Shown: positions 6,871 to 15,915 of the stretch, one piece after another
Position numbering within the stretch: the stretch's first letter is position 1
How the letters are laid out: each line of letters opens with the position of its first letter
Notes under the pieces: generated by a model
The model's input: the letters and a program-made list of their open reading frames with translations, nothing else
Database searches by the model: none
What the model was told of the DNA's origin: nothing
Made by a program: the position numbers and the translations under genes
Assembly (NCBI GenBank): GCA_016869695.1
Contig: VGDN01000004.1
Location: forward strand, 1 to 16,701
DNA length: 16,701 bases
Source of the DNA: Alphaproteobacteria bacterium
GTDB taxonomy: Bacteria; Pseudomonadota; Alphaproteobacteria; Rickettsiales; UBA1997
Reading direction: 5' to 3'

Positions 6871-8105
6871 TAAAGCAAAATCAAGATTGGGTGCTCAACA
6901 TAACGACGTAACACCTTCAGGAATTCTGCGCCTGCAGCGCCGTCAACGGAGCGGTGATCTGATGACAAAGTTACATTCATCATATGGCCGATTTTGATTT
7001 GACCATGTTCGACAATAGGTTTTTCAACAGCGCGCGCGACCGCGAGAATACAGCTTTGTGGCGGATTCACGATTGCCGCAAAATTGTCGATTCCAAACAT
7101 TCCTAAGTTGGAAATAGAGAAAGATCCGCCCTGAAATTCTTCCGGTTGCAGTTTACCATCGCGCGCTTTTTTGGCGAGATTCTTCGTTTCTTTTGAGATC
7201 TGCTGAATCGTCTTCTGGTCAGCATTTTTGATGATCGGCGTAATCAGTCCGCCATCAATCGCCACGGCCATCGAGATGTCGATATTGTTGTAAATCAGCA
7301 CCGCCTCATCTGACCAAGCAGAATTAGCTTCCGGAACCTTTTTCAGCGCCATTGCGGTTGCTTTAATGATCAAATCATTAAGCGAAATTTTGTAAGCAGG
7401 ATTGCCATTTTCATCTTGCGGCGCGACTTCATTTAATGCAGCGCGAAGCTCGGAGAGCTTGTCAATCCTAAGCTCGCAAGAGAGATAAAAATGCGGAACA
7501 TTTTGTTTTGATTCGAGAAGTCGACGCGCAATGACCTTACGGATATTGTTATTTTTGACGGCGGTAAATTCCTGTGCATTGCGGCGAACCACTCCAGCTC
7601 TACTTCCGCCCGATTTCACAAAATCCAAAACATCTTCTTTGATTATCCGACCATGTGGACCGGAGCCAGTGATTCCACTGAGCGATATGCCTTCTTCTTT
7701 GGCGATTCGTTTGGCGAGAGGGCTAGCTTTTAGGCTAGTGGTAAGTGGTAAGTGGTAAGTGGTAATGGGGGCAGCGGGTTTTTCTTCTTTTTTTGGTTCG
7801 TGTTTTGGGGCCACTGCGGTGGTGGTTTTAGTGGCGTAGGTGAGTAGGGATTTTTTGTCTTCATTTTTTTCCAAGATCAGCGCAATACACGTGTTGACCG
7901 AGACATTTTCAGTGCCATCGGCGACTAAAATTTTTCCTAAAATTCCTTCATCAACTGCTTCGACTTCCATCGTTGCCTTGTCAGTCTCGATCTCGGCGAT
8001 CACGTCGCCGGCCTTAATCTGATCACCTTCTTTTTTTACCCACTTGGCGAGATTTCCCTCTTTCATAGTTGGTGAAAGAGCAGGCATTAGAATTTCGATT
8101 GGCAT
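6870..8105 (-). CDS. pdhC: Pyruvate dehydrogenase E2, dihydrolipoamide acetyltransferase
   Basis: This 411-residue protein transfers the acetyl group from E1-bound intermediate through lipoate to CoA and forms the core of the pyruvate dehydrogenase complex. It has one N-terminal lipoyl domain with the lipoylated Lys 43 in [11 protein letters not shown], and a flexible linker (about 85-125). The E1/E3-binding domain (about 127-162, [13 protein letters not shown]...GRIIKEDV) and the catalytic domain ending in HRSVDG (His 384, Asp 388) follow. A single lipoyl domain and this length match alphaproteobacterial PdhC. The linker contains a heptanucleotide tandem repeat (7734-7768). The gene lies 43 bases downstream of the ABC permease. 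The E1 and E3 genes are not in the window. The final codons lie in a repeat-like stretch. Confidence 0.96.
   Translation of the reverse strand: MPIEILMPALSPTMKEGNLAKWVKKEGDQIKAGDVIAEIETDKATMEVEAVDEGILGKILVADGTENVSVNTCIALILEKNEDKKSLLTYATKTTTAVAPKHEPKKEEKPAAPITTYHLPLTTSLKASPLAKRIAKEEGISLSGITGSGPHGRIIKEDVLDFVKSGGSRAGVVRRNAQEFTAVKNNNIRKVIARRLLESKQNVPHFYLSCELRIDKLSELRAALNEVAPQDENGNPAYKISLNDLIIKATAMALKKVPEANSAWSDEAVLIYNNIDISMAVAIDGGLITPIIKNADQKTIQQISKETKNLAKKARDGKLQPEEFQGGSFSISNLGMFGIDNFAAIVNPPQSCILAVARAVEKPIVEHGQIKIGHMMNVTLSSDHRSVDGAAGAEFLKVLRRYVEHPILILL
7734..7768. repeat. Heptanucleotide tandem repeat inside pdhC
   Basis: Five 7-base units run in series: GCTAGTG, three perfect GTAAGTG, and GTAATGG. 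They encode the linker peptide of about residues 113-124 ([12 protein letters not shown]). Because 7 is not a multiple of 3, loss or gain of one unit would shift the frame; three units would keep it. Confidence 0.9.
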
Positions 8106-8148
8106 TGGAACTGCGATTTAATTGGGGAGGGATAAAAAACGTATTTAG

Positions 8149-9144
8149 TCATTTTCTCGTGTCAAACGCGTCGCGGAGCGCTTCGCCGATGAAAACGAGT
8201 AGGGTTAAGATTAAGGTGATTACGACAAATCCGGTGATGCCTAGCCAATAGGCGGTTAGGTTATTTTTGCCTTGCGCGAGTAATTCGCCAAGTGATGGCG
8301 AGCCAAGCGGCAAGCCGAGTCCGAGGAAGTCGAGAGAGGTAAGAGTGGTGATTGAACCGGCGAGTAAAAATGGCAGATTGGCAATGATGATCGGGGAGGC
8401 GTTAGGCAAAATATGCCGAAAGATGATTCGCCAGTTAGACGCGCCCAAGGCACGACTGGCTAGGACAAAATCAAAATTACGCAAACGCAGAAATTCCGCG
8501 CGAACATAAGCAACCATTCCCATCCAGCTGAAGAGTAGCATTAAGCCCAGCAGCACAAAAAAATTCGGTTCAATGATTGAGGATAAAATAATCAGCAGAA
8601 ACAGCACCGGCATGCTTGACCATATTTCCATGAAGCGTTGCAGGAGTAGGTCGATAAGCCCACCAAAATATCCCTGAATCGCACCCAAAAAAATTCCAAT
8701 CGCCGCCGAAAATAAAGAGAGAATCAGTCCGAAGATTAGTGAGATACGGATGCCATAAATTACGCGTGCTAGCACGTCGCGACCTTGGTCGTCAGTTCCT
8801 AAAATATTTTCTGTAGTAGGGTGTGAAGGTGCAGGGCTGTTGATCTCATAGTTGATGGTTTGGTAAGAAAATTTAATTGGTGGAAAGAGCATCCAGCCAT
8901 TTTTTCTGACCAATGCTTGCACGGATGGATCACGAAAATCCGCCCCACTTTCAAAAACTCCGCCCAAATCCTTTTCAGAAATTTTTTGTAAAACTGGAAA
9001 ATGAAAATCGTCACCGAAGCGTACCAGCAAAGGTTTGTCGTTAGCAATCAGCTCGGCAAATAGAGTGGTAAGAAACAGCGAAATAAAAATCAGAAAAGAG
9101 AAATATCCACGACGGTTCTTTCGAAATCTCTGCGCAAAACTCAT
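8149..9144 (-). CDS. ABC transporter permease, YejE type (oligopeptide/microcin C class)
   Basis: This 331-residue inner-membrane permease belongs to the DppC/OppC family. It has an N-terminal helix (about 14-35), then a long periplasmic segment (about 36-120) ending in the conserved NILGTDDQGRDVLARVIYG. Five more helices follow, with the EAA-type ATPase-contact loop ASRALGASNWRIIFRHILPN near residues 230-250. The long segment before LGTDDQGRD is characteristic of YejE, which with YejB and an ATPase imports peptides. YejA, YejB and YejF equivalents are not in this window. The ATG overlaps the stop of the upstream secreted-protein gene by 4 bases, so translation is probably coupled. Confidence 0.88.
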   Translation of the reverse strand: MSFAQRFRKNRRGYFSFLIFISLFLTTLFAELIANDKPLLVRFGDDFHFPVLQKISEKDLGGVFESGADFRDPSVQALVRKNGWMLFPPIKFSYQTINYEINSPAPSHPTTENILGTDDQGRDVLARVIYGIRISLIFGLILSLFSAAIGIFLGAIQGYFGGLIDLLLQRFMEIWSSMPVLFLLIILSSIIEPNFFVLLGLMLLFSWMGMVAYVRAEFLRLRNFDFVLASRALGASNWRIIFRHILPNASPIIIANLPFLLAGSITTLTSLDFLGLGLPLGSPSLGELLAQGKNNLTAYWLGITGFVVITLILTLLVFIGEALRDAFDTRK

Positions 9145-9680
9145 TGTTTAAAACTTGGCTGTAGCACCTGTCCGAACCTGCTTAACATCTTATCCAAATT
9201 CACTTTGGTTGATTGAATCATTTCAAGCGAAAGTGGAATCGCTGGACCACCATTTTGATTTTTCATTGACTCATGTTTGGCGGCGGCGGAGAGCAAATTA
9301 GAGGTGTATTCTTCCATTGGTTTCACTGCATCCACATTGTCGATTCGTTGCATTTCAGTCTTGAGCAGCGCGAGCTTATTTGTCGCTTTCTCGCAAGCGG
9401 GAATGTTGCGCGAATTCCAAGCCTGCTCGGCGCAGCTCCACACTTCGCGTTGATATTCTTGCGTGAACACGAACTGCTTCTTGAGTAACTCAATCATGTG
9501 CGCCTTGTCTTCCGGAGTGGTCATTCCGGTTTGTGCCCAGAATTTGTCATATTCCGCCTTGGTCACCGGCCCGCTACCCATAACGATTCCTTGGATTACT
9601 CCGCCAAGGCCAGCATCTTGTGCTGAGACGTTTGCGGATAAGAAAATGAGAGAGAGGAAAGTGATTTTAAGGAATTTCAT
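9141..9680 (-). CDS. Small secreted protein, unknown function
   Basis: I do not recognise the family of this 179-residue protein. It has a signal peptide with likely cleavage after VSA (residue 20), then a mostly helical mature part. Two cysteines (C83 and C96) flank a helix turn and could form a disulfide in the periplasm. There is no membrane segment in the mature part and no lipobox. It starts 9 bases after the priA stop, and its own stop overlaps the start of the YejE-type permease by 4 bases. That tight placement could link it to the transporter, but it does not look like a YejA solute-binding protein, which is much larger. Confidence 0.7.
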   Translation of the reverse strand: MKFLKITFLSLIFLSANVSAQDAGLGGVIQGIVMGSGPVTKAEYDKFWAQTGMTTPEDKAHMIELLKKQFVFTQEYQREVWSCAEQAWNSRNIPACEKATNKLALLKTEMQRIDNVDAVKPMEEYTSNLLSAAAKHESMKNQNGGPAIPLSLEMIQSTKVNLDKMLSRFGQVLQPSFKQ

Positions 9681-9689
9681 TGAAGGAAT

Positions 9690-11654
9690 TTAGGTTGGAT
9701 CAACATCGATTCGCACTCTAATCGAGCTAGGAATCTCAAGGCTTTTCATCACATCCAAAATTAATTTCTGCAAGTTGGTTTTGCGCTCGGTTTTTAGATT
9801 TACCAAAAAATGATGGCGATTCTTTAAGCGTTGGATCGGCGCTGGCGCTGGTCCGAAGAGCTCGATCTGCTCACTTGCAGGAAAATGTTGGATTAATTTT
9901 TTAGCAAAATTTCTTGCTTCACTTTCCAAAAATGAACTTACCTCAAACCTGGCAAGCCTAGAAAATGGTGGTAGCGTGAGGGATTTACGATTCTGCAGTT
10001 CAAACTCATAAAAGGATTTTTTGTCATTTTTTAGCAACTGTGTGAGCAGAAAATTTTGTGGATTGTAAGTTTGGATGAACACCTTCCCACTTTTGCTACG
10101 CCTGCCGGCGCGACCAATTACCTGCGTAAAAATTTGGTAGGATTTTTCGAGTGCACGCAGCTCAGATGAATAAAGCAAACCATCGGCGTCAACAATACCA
10201 ACCAGCGTGAGGTCAGGAAAATCATGGCCTTTCGTGATCATCTGCGTGCCAATAATCACGTCGATTTCACGTGCTAAAATTTTTGTAACCAGCTCGTCAA
10301 CCTCAGAAAAATTTGTGACATTGTCGCTGGTAACCAAGGCAATTCGTGCTTCCGGTAAAAAATTCTTCACCTCCTCGACAAGCTTCTCCACACCAGCTCC
10401 GACAGCGATTAATGAATTTTGTTCGCCACAAAATTTACACTCACTCGTCACTCTTTCGTGATGACCACAATGGTGGCAAACCAACTGATTTTTTGTTTTG
10501 TGTAAGACGAGATGAAAATCGCAATCCGCACATTCATATTTATTTCCACATGTCTTGCAAAGTGTGACTGGCGCATATCCGCGACGATTTAAAAAAAGTA
10601 GTGACTGCTTTTTTTGGACAAGATTTTGTACAAGTTCATGACGTAGTTTTTGGCTAAGAAACTCATTCCTCTCTATTCTTTCCTGCCGCAAATCAATCAA
10701 ATGAATCTCATTCTTTGCACCGAATTTCTGCTCTAAGATGAAGTGATGATATTTGTCTGAAGCGGCGTTGGCGTAAGTCTCAATGGCTGGAGTAGCAGAA
10801 GCTAGAATCACCGGAAAATCTTCCATATGACTGAGTAAAATCGCCATGTCGCGCGCATGAAAATTAAAAACATCCTCCTGCTTGAATGATGAATCATGCT
10901 CTTCGTCAATCACGATTAGTTGTAGATTTTTAAAAGGCAGAAGCAGGGCTGAACGTGCTCCAATCAAGACTCGAACTTCTCCCTCTACAGCCCCGTAGAA
11001 AATCTCCCGACGCGATTTCGGCGTGATTTTTGAATGCCAAACTGCCGGCTTAAATCCAAACTGCTCTTCGAAGCGAAGTAGTAGCTGACTGGTTAGAGCG
11101 ATCTCGGGAAGTAAGATCAAAAGCTGCGCCGTGGGATTCTCGGCGAGTATTTTGGCAATCAGTGCGAAATAAATTTCAGTCTTTCCTGAGCCAGTAACAC
11201 CATCGATTAAAAAAGGGGTCAGATCTCTTTGACATATTTTTGTCCACAGCCTGTCGAAGCATGACCTCTGCGCATCAGACAATTTTTTTAATAAAAATTT
11301 TTCCGGCGAAATTTTTTGGGTGAGAGCCTGCGGTTCTTTTTTGATGCGATTCGAATTCAGAATTCCAATAAAGGCACGTAGCACCAAACCGCGACTAGCG
11401 AGGTTGTAGCTCGCAATCTTCTCCAAAAATTCCAACTGCTTTTTTGAAAATCTTACGCGCGGATTTTTCTCTAAAACTGACTTAATCCTCTGATTTATGA
11501 CTAACGATTTACGACTAACGACCAATCCCCAAATCCTCTTTTTCCCAAACTCCACCAACACAACATCTCCAATCTCAACTCCGATTTCATCTTTGTAAGT
11601 AAAGGGCTCATCGAGGGCAAGGGGCAACAGGATTTGGACAAGATTTTCGGACAT
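9690..11654 (-). CDS. priA: Primosomal protein N' (PriA helicase)
   Basis: This 654-residue superfamily 2 DNA helicase restarts replication at stalled forks by reloading the replicative helicase. An N-terminal DNA-binding region precedes Walker A GVTGSGKT at 152-159 and the DEEH box at 250-253. A PriA-type zinc region with paired cysteines follows (CKTCG, CADC, CHHCG, CKFCG, about residues 385-430). The helicase motifs continue through GTQMITKGHDFPDL and QVIGRAGR. The N-terminal region is shorter than in E. coli PriA but in line with alphaproteobacterial forms. A heptanucleotide repeat encodes residues 43-55. The ATG at 11654 is the first gene of a minus-strand run. No Shine-Dalgarno sequence is obvious. 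Confidence 0.97.
   Translation of the reverse strand: MSENLVQILLPLALDEPFTYKDEIGVEIGDVVLVEFGKKRIWGLVVSRKSLVINQRIKSVLEKNPRVRFSKKQLEFLEKIASYNLASRGLVLRAFIGILNSNRIKKEPQALTQKISPEKFLLKKLSDAQRSCFDRLWTKICQRDLTPFLIDGVTGSGKTEIYFALIAKILAENPTAQLLILLPEIALTSQLLLRFEEQFGFKPAVWHSKITPKSRREIFYGAVEGEVRVLIGARSALLLPFKNLQLIVIDEEHDSSFKQEDVFNFHARDMAILLSHMEDFPVILASATPAIETYANAASDKYHHFILEQKFGAKNEIHLIDLRQERIERNEFLSQKLRHELVQNLVQKKQSLLFLNRRGYAPVTLCKTCGNKYECADCDFHLVLHKTKNQLVCHHCGHHERVTSECKFCGEQNSLIAVGAGVEKLVEEVKNFLPEARIALVTSDNVTNFSEVDELVTKILAREIDVIIGTQMITKGHDFPDLTLVGIVDADGLLYSSELRALEKSYQIFTQVIGRAGRRSKSGKVFIQTYNPQNFLLTQLLKNDKKSFYEFELQNRKSLTLPPFSRLARFEVSSFLESEARNFAKKLIQHFPASEQIELFGPAPAPIQRLKNRHHFLVNLKTERKTNLQKLILDVMKSLEIPSSIRVRIDVDPT
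11492..11526. repeat. Heptanucleotide repeat inside priA
   Basis: Five 7-base units read GATTTAT, GACTAAC, GATTTAC, GACTAAC and GACCAAT, with consensus GAYTWAY. The 14-base pair of units is repeated at 11492-11505 and 11506-11519 with one mismatch. They code for part of the N-terminal DNA-binding domain (about residues 43-55). Confidence 0.8.
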
Positions 11655-11775
11655 CTGATGAAAATTTTAGATTTTACTCACCAGACTTTTTATTTTTTAG
11701 TTGTGTGAGTAGCGCTTTGTGTGATTTTTGATTTTAGATTCGCTCAATCCTTCCCAACTCAACTAAAGTTTTTAC
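11655..11775. other. Divergent intergenic region between priA and transaldolase
   Basis: This 121-base AT-rich gap must hold promoters for priA (minus) and the transaldolase (plus), but no convincing -35/-10 pair can be named. AGTTGTGTGAGTAGC at 11699-11713 resembles the palindrome core AGTTGTGTGAGTTGC with one mismatch, and ACTCAC upstream (about 11676) is its partial inverse. A decayed copy of the dispersed repeat is possible. Confidence 0.45.
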
Positions 11776-12429
11776 ATGAAATTCTTCGTCGATACCGCTG
11801 AGATCAATGAAATCAAAGAGCTAGCGGCTTATGGCCTACTTGACGGCGTGACTACCAATCCAAGTTTAATCGCCAAATCTGGGCGCGATTTTAAGGAAGT
11901 AATTGCAGAAATTTGTGCTGTCGTTGCTGGTCCCGTCAGTGCCGAAGTGGCCGCCACCGATTTTGCCAACATGATTCGCGAGGGAGAAATCTTGAGTAAA
12001 ATTGCCAAGAATGTTTGTATTAAATTGCCTCTGACCCTTGACGGACTCAAGGCCTGCAAGCATTTTTCAAGCAAAGGAGTGCAAACAAATGTTACCCTCT
12101 GCTTTTCGGCAGCACAGGCGATTTTAGCAGCAAAAGCCGGTGCAACTTTCGTTTCTCCATTCGTAGGAAGGCTTGATGATATTGGTCAGGACGGGCTTTC
12201 TCTGATTGAAGAAATCTGTCAGATTTATTCCAACTACTCCACCTTCAAAACTGAAGTTCTCGTTGCTTCCGTACGCAACCCAATCCACGTCACCGCCGCC
12301 GCCAAAATCGGCGCCCATGTAGCCACCATTCCAGCAAAAATTTTGAAGCAACTAGTCTCCCATCCGCTTACTGACAAAGGCCTAGAGACATTCGTGAAGG
12401 ATTGGGCGTCAACTGGGCAACGAATCTAG
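11776..12429 (+). CDS. tal: Transaldolase, short TalC/FSA-like type
   Basis: This 217-residue TIM-barrel enzyme of the non-oxidative pentose phosphate pathway moves a dihydroxyacetone unit between sugar phosphates. The sequence shows [14 protein letters not shown] at the start and GVTTNPSLI at 24-32. The Schiff-base lysine is Lys 83 in CIKLPLT, and a late [10 protein letters not shown] segment (about 165-174) is present. The short length places it with the TalC/fructose-6-phosphate aldolase class rather than the long TalB form; members of this class in many bacteria act as true transaldolases. Its last 21 bases overlap, tail to tail, the 3' end of the TatB-like gene on the other strand. Confidence 0.95.
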   Translation: MKFFVDTAEINEIKELAAYGLLDGVTTNPSLIAKSGRDFKEVIAEICAVVAGPVSAEVAATDFANMIREGEILSKIAKNVCIKLPLTLDGLKACKHFSSKGVQTNVTLCFSAAQAILAAKAGATFVSPFVGRLDDIGQDGLSLIEEICQIYSNYSTFKTEVLVASVRNPIHVTAAAKIGAHVATIPAKILKQLVSHPLTDKGLETFVKDWASTGQRI

Positions 12430-12768
12430 GTTCTTTTTATTCAAATTTTTTACCTCTTCTACCTGCTCCTCCGCCACTTTTGGTACGTGATGCTCATTGC
12501 CATACATGTCGACAATCACTGTGGTTTCATCTTCTAACTTAGCCTTCTCCTCCGCGATACCGCGATTGAGTTCGTGACGTAAATCATCAAAGCCAAATTC
12601 TTTCTCCATTGTTTTAAGAGATGCCTTGAGTTCTTGGTATAAGTGTTTCGCGCGGTAAAAAACCTTACCAAAAAAATGAGCGATTTCTGGCAAGTCAGCT
12701 GGCTTGATGAAGATTAAGATCACCAAAAAAACGACGATTAATTCTGCGAGGGAGAAGCCGAACATCAC
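12409..12768 (-). CDS. tatB: Sec-independent translocase subunit TatB
   Basis: This 119-residue protein has the TatA/TatB layout: a very short N-terminus, one membrane helix (about residues 5-21), a short hinge (KPADLPEI) and an amphipathic helix (about 28-55). An acidic and basic coiled tail follows. [19 protein letters not shown] is the usual TatB opening, and the long charged tail favours TatB over TatA. With TatC it forms the receptor for twin-arginine signal peptides of folded proteins. It overlaps the pyrC stop by 4 bases and is probably translated from the pyrC message. tatC is not adjacent, as the downstream neighbour is the convergent transaldolase. Confidence 0.85.
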   Translation of the reverse strand: MMFGFSLAELIVVFLVILIFIKPADLPEIAHFFGKVFYRAKHLYQELKASLKTMEKEFGFDDLRHELNRGIAEEKAKLEDETTVIVDMYGNEHHVPKVAEEQVEEVKNLNKKNLDSLPS

Positions 12769-14081
12769 ATTATGTAAACACTGTTCCCACCCACAATAGT
12801 CCTAACAGCGCGCCCCTTCACCTTAAATCCATCAAACGGAGAATTTTTGGATTTGCTGTGGAATTGTTGGGAGTCGATTACCCATTCGTGATTTAGATCA
12901 ATCAACACTAGATCTGCGCGCGCGCCTTTGCGAATTACGCCACCATCGAAGTTAATAATTTTTGCAGCATTGCAGGTCATCTTCGCCAAGAGGTCGCGCA
13001 GGCTTAACACGCCTTGATGGAAAAGGTTTAGTGAAAGTGGTAACATGGTTTCGACGCCAACAATTCCAAAGCTTGCCTCGGCAAGTGGTTTATTTTTTGA
13101 AGCAAGATCATGCGGAGCGTGATCGGTAGCGATCGCGTCAATCAAGCCGCTGCGCAGGCCTGCAATCAGGGCCTGACGATCTTTTTCACTACGTAGCGGC
13201 GGATTCATTTTGGCATTAGTTCCTGATTTCAAGACTTGCTCATCGGTCAAAGTGAAATGGTGTGGAGATACTTCTAGCGTGGCTTGCAGGCCCTTATCCT
13301 TGGCGCGTTTCATCGCCTCCAAAGCTTCGCGAGTTGAGACGTGGAGTAGGTGATAACGACCACCTGTTGCTTCCAAAATCGCTAAATCGCGCTCAACAAT
13401 CACCGACTCAGAAATGTTGGGAATGCCATGCAGGCCAAGCTTCCGCGACACATTGCCTTCATTAATACAGCCATTGTTAGTGAGGTTTAAATCCTCTGCA
13501 TGTTGTGCGACAACGACTCCCAGCTCGCGTGATTTCTCGAACGCTAAGCGCATCAAATGTGCATTCATCACCGGCAGGCCGTCATCGGTGAAGCCTACAG
13601 CCCCAGCCTTCTTGAGAGCTGACAAATCAGCAAGCTCTTCACCTTTCATGTTTTTTGTGATGCAGGCATAAGCGCGAATATTGCAATGTGCGACCTCGCG
13701 CGCCTTGTTGTAGAGGTCATCTAGAACTTCAACAGAATCGAGAGTTGGTGAGGTGTTGGGTTGACAGACGACAGTAGTGATCCCGCCAGAAACCGCAGAC
13801 TTCGAGCCTGTTTCTAAATCTTCCTTGTGTGTCTGTCCGGGATAACGAAAATGGACTTGGATATCGATCAAGCCTGGTGCTAGGACATGTTCAGCGCAAT
13901 CAATCACCTCTGCATCTGCAATCTCCAACCGCTCACCAAAATCAGCGATCTTGTCGCCAATCGTGAGTAGGCTACCGAGCTGGTCATAGCCAGAATGCGG
14001 ATCGACCACCCGCGCATTTTTGTAGAGAATTTTTTTGTTGGCGGGGATTGGTTGGAGGTAAGGAAGATTGAAATTTGGCAT
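12765..14081 (-). CDS. pyrC: Dihydroorotase, class I, with altered metal motif
   Basis: This 438-residue amidohydrolase cyclises carbamoyl-aspartate to dihydroorotate in pyrimidine synthesis. Visible motifs are GLIDIQVHFRYPGQTHKEDLETG (residues 70-92 in order), GGITTVVCQPNT and FTDDG with bridging-type Asp 166. VAQHAED (His 194), HLLHVSTREA (His 247), KMNPPLR and IATDHAPH (Asp 320) follow. The usual DxHxH metal motif is DIQVH here: Gln 75 replaces the first histidine, while every other ligand is present. The gene may therefore encode an active variant or a non-catalytic homologue. Its stop overlaps the tatB start. It diverges from ilvD across a 78-base gap that contains a dispersed repeat. 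Confidence 0.92.
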   Translation of the reverse strand: MPNFNLPYLQPIPANKKILYKNARVVDPHSGYDQLGSLLTIGDKIADFGERLEIADAEVIDCAEHVLAPGLIDIQVHFRYPGQTHKEDLETGSKSAVSGGITTVVCQPNTSPTLDSVEVLDDLYNKAREVAHCNIRAYACITKNMKGEELADLSALKKAGAVGFTDDGLPVMNAHLMRLAFEKSRELGVVVAQHAEDLNLTNNGCINEGNVSRKLGLHGIPNISESVIVERDLAILEATGGRYHLLHVSTREALEAMKRAKDKGLQATLEVSPHHFTLTDEQVLKSGTNAKMNPPLRSEKDRQALIAGLRSGLIDAIATDHAPHDLASKNKPLAEASFGIVGVETMLPLSLNLFHQGVLSLRDLLAKMTCNAAKIINFDGGVIRKGARADLVLIDLNHEWVIDSQQFHSKSKNSPFDGFKVKGRAVRTIVGGNSVYIM

Positions 14082-14103
14082 GAGCTAAAAGATGTTTTAT
14101 GAC

Positions 14104-14148
14104 AAATGACGCAGGCCGGAGTCCGAGTAATTTGCAACTCATTCAACT
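14104..14148. repeat. Dispersed repeat, half copy upstream of ilvD
   Basis: These 45 bases match 97-141 of the large palindrome at 41 positions without gaps. They cover its centre and the start of its right arm (GACGCAGGCC, then GAGTAATTTGCAACTCA). The left arm is missing, so this copy cannot form the long hairpin. It occupies most of the 78-base gap between divergent pyrC and ilvD, where promoters for both must also lie. Confidence 0.9.
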
Positions 14149-14159
14149 AAAAAAAATTT

Positions 14160-15905
14160 ATGAGTAAATTCGACAAATCAAAACTTCCTTCACGCTATGT
14201 TACTAACTCGCATGGTTGCGAGGGGCGCAAGACGATGCTCTACAACATCAAGACTGACTTGTATCCGCAGGGCTTGAGTGATGAAGATTTAGCCTCGCCT
14301 TTTGTTGGGGTTGTTAGTGCCTGGAACGAGGCGGCGCCTTGCAACATCGCGCTTCAACGCCAAGCGCAACCAGCAAAAAAAGGTGTAAAAGATTTTGGTG
14401 GAACACCGCGCGAATTCACGACAATCACTGTTACAGACGGTATCGCCAATGGACATCAAGGGATGAAATCTTCGCTAGTTTCGCGCGAAGTGATTGCTGA
14501 TTCAATCGAGCTGACGGTGCGCGGGCATTGCTACGACGCCCTAGTCGGACTTGCTGGTTGCGACAAATCTTTACCGGGAATGATGATGGCAATGGTGCGC
14601 TTAAATGTGCCTTCGGTCTTTATGTATGGCGGCTCGATCCTTCCTGGAAAATTCAAAGGAAAAGATGTAACCATCGTCGATGTTTTTGAGGGAGTAGGAC
14701 AGAGAGACGCTGGAAAAATGTCGGAAGAAGATTTAAAGATTTTGACCAAAGCCGCTTGTCCTAGTGCTGGCGCGTGTGGAGGGCAGTTCACTGCTAACAC
14801 AATGGCCTGCGTTTCTGAAGCAATCGGCCTTGCGCTACCAGGATCGTCAGGCACTCCCGCGCCTTATGAATCAAGGGATGAATACGCTTATCAATCTGGA
14901 AAAGCGGTGATGAATTTAATCGAAAAAGGAATTAAAGCGCGCGACATCGTGACGAAAAAAGCACTCGAAAATGCGGCAACAATTGTTGCTGCAACTGGTG
15001 GATCAACCAACGCCGTTCTTCACTTGCCGGCGATTGCCAATGAGTGTGGAATTGATTTTGATGCTTTCGCTATTGCCGAAATTTTTAAGCGTACGCCTTA
15101 CATCGCCGACATGAAGCCAGGTGGGAAATATGTTGCCAAGGATCTCTTTGAGGCTGGCGGCGTGCAGATGATTCTAAAGTTGCTGCTTGATGCGGGCTAC
15201 ATCCATGGCGATTGCTTGACGGTGACCGGACGAACGATGGCAGAAAATCTTGCCGACGTGAAGTTTAACGAACATCAAGATGTCGTGCATAAGCCCGAGA
15301 AGCCTCTATCTGCAAGCGGTGGTGTGGTCGTGCTCAAAGGAAATTTAGCAGAAGATGGTGCAGTTGTAAAAGTTGCGGGGATGCAAAATGAGGCTTTAGT
15401 TTTCAAAGGATCTGCCCGTTGTTTTGACTCCGAAGAGGCCTGTTTCAAAGCGGTTGAGCAAAAAAAATACCAAGAAGGTGATGTTTTAGTAATCCGTTAC
15501 GAAGGCCCGCGGGGCGGACCGGGAATGCGAGAAATGTTAGCGACAACTGCCGCGATTTATGGACAAGGTATGGGTAATAAAGTCGCTCTGATCACCGACG
15601 GTAGATTCTCCGGCGGCACGCGTGGATTCTGTATCGGTCATGTCGCTCCCGAAGCTGCGCTTGGTGGTGTAATCGCACTCTTACGCGATGGCGACAAAAT
15701 CACGATTGATGCGATTAAAGGCACCATTGATGTCGAGATAAGCGAGGCGGAGATCAATATCCGTAAGGCTGCGTGGCTGCCCAGAGAAAATGACTACCAA
15801 TCAGGAACTTTGTGGAAATACGCACAAACAGTAGGTTCAGCACGGTTCGGCGCAGTGACTCATCCAGGAGCAAAGAAGGAGAAAATTTCTTACAACAATA
15901 TCTGA
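14160..15905 (+). CDS. ilvD: Dihydroxy-acid dehydratase, [2Fe-2S]-type cysteine set
   Basis: This 581-residue enzyme dehydrates 2,3-dihydroxy-isovalerate and its methylvalerate homologue to the 2-keto acids that lead to valine, isoleucine and leucine. It carries three cysteines in the expected cluster positions: Cys 61 in [10 protein letters not shown], Cys 134 in [14 protein letters not shown] and Cys 206 in [16 protein letters not shown] first-position cysteine in a PCN context is characteristic of plant- and cyanobacteria-like [2Fe-2S] enzymes, whereas E. coli IlvD lacks it. The C-terminal active-site segment [11 protein letters not shown] is intact. The ATG at 14160 follows an A-rich run without a clear Shine-Dalgarno sequence. 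No other ilv gene is in the window. The 3' end faces the Fic remnant 10 bases away. Confidence 0.97.
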   Translation: MSKFDKSKLPSRYVTNSHGCEGRKTMLYNIKTDLYPQGLSDEDLASPFVGVVSAWNEAAPCNIALQRQAQPAKKGVKDFGGTPREFTTITVTDGIANGHQGMKSSLVSREVIADSIELTVRGHCYDALVGLAGCDKSLPGMMMAMVRLNVPSVFMYGGSILPGKFKGKDVTIVDVFEGVGQRDAGKMSEEDLKILTKAACPSAGACGGQFTANTMACVSEAIGLALPGSSGTPAPYESRDEYAYQSGKAVMNLIEKGIKARDIVTKKALENAATIVAATGGSTNAVLHLPAIANECGIDFDAFAIAEIFKRTPYIADMKPGGKYVAKDLFEAGGVQMILKLLLDAGYIHGDCLTVTGRTMAENLADVKFNEHQDVVHKPEKPLSASGGVVVLKGNLAEDGAVVKVAGMQNEALVFKGSARCFDSEEACFKAVEQKKYQEGDVLVIRYEGPRGGPGMREMLATTAAIYGQGMGNKVALITDGRFSGGTRGFCIGHVAPEAALGGVIALLRDGDKITIDAIKGTIDVEISEAEINIRKAAWLPRENDYQSGTLWKYAQTVGSARFGAVTHPGAKKEKISYNNI

Positions 15906-15915
15906 CGTCATCTCA

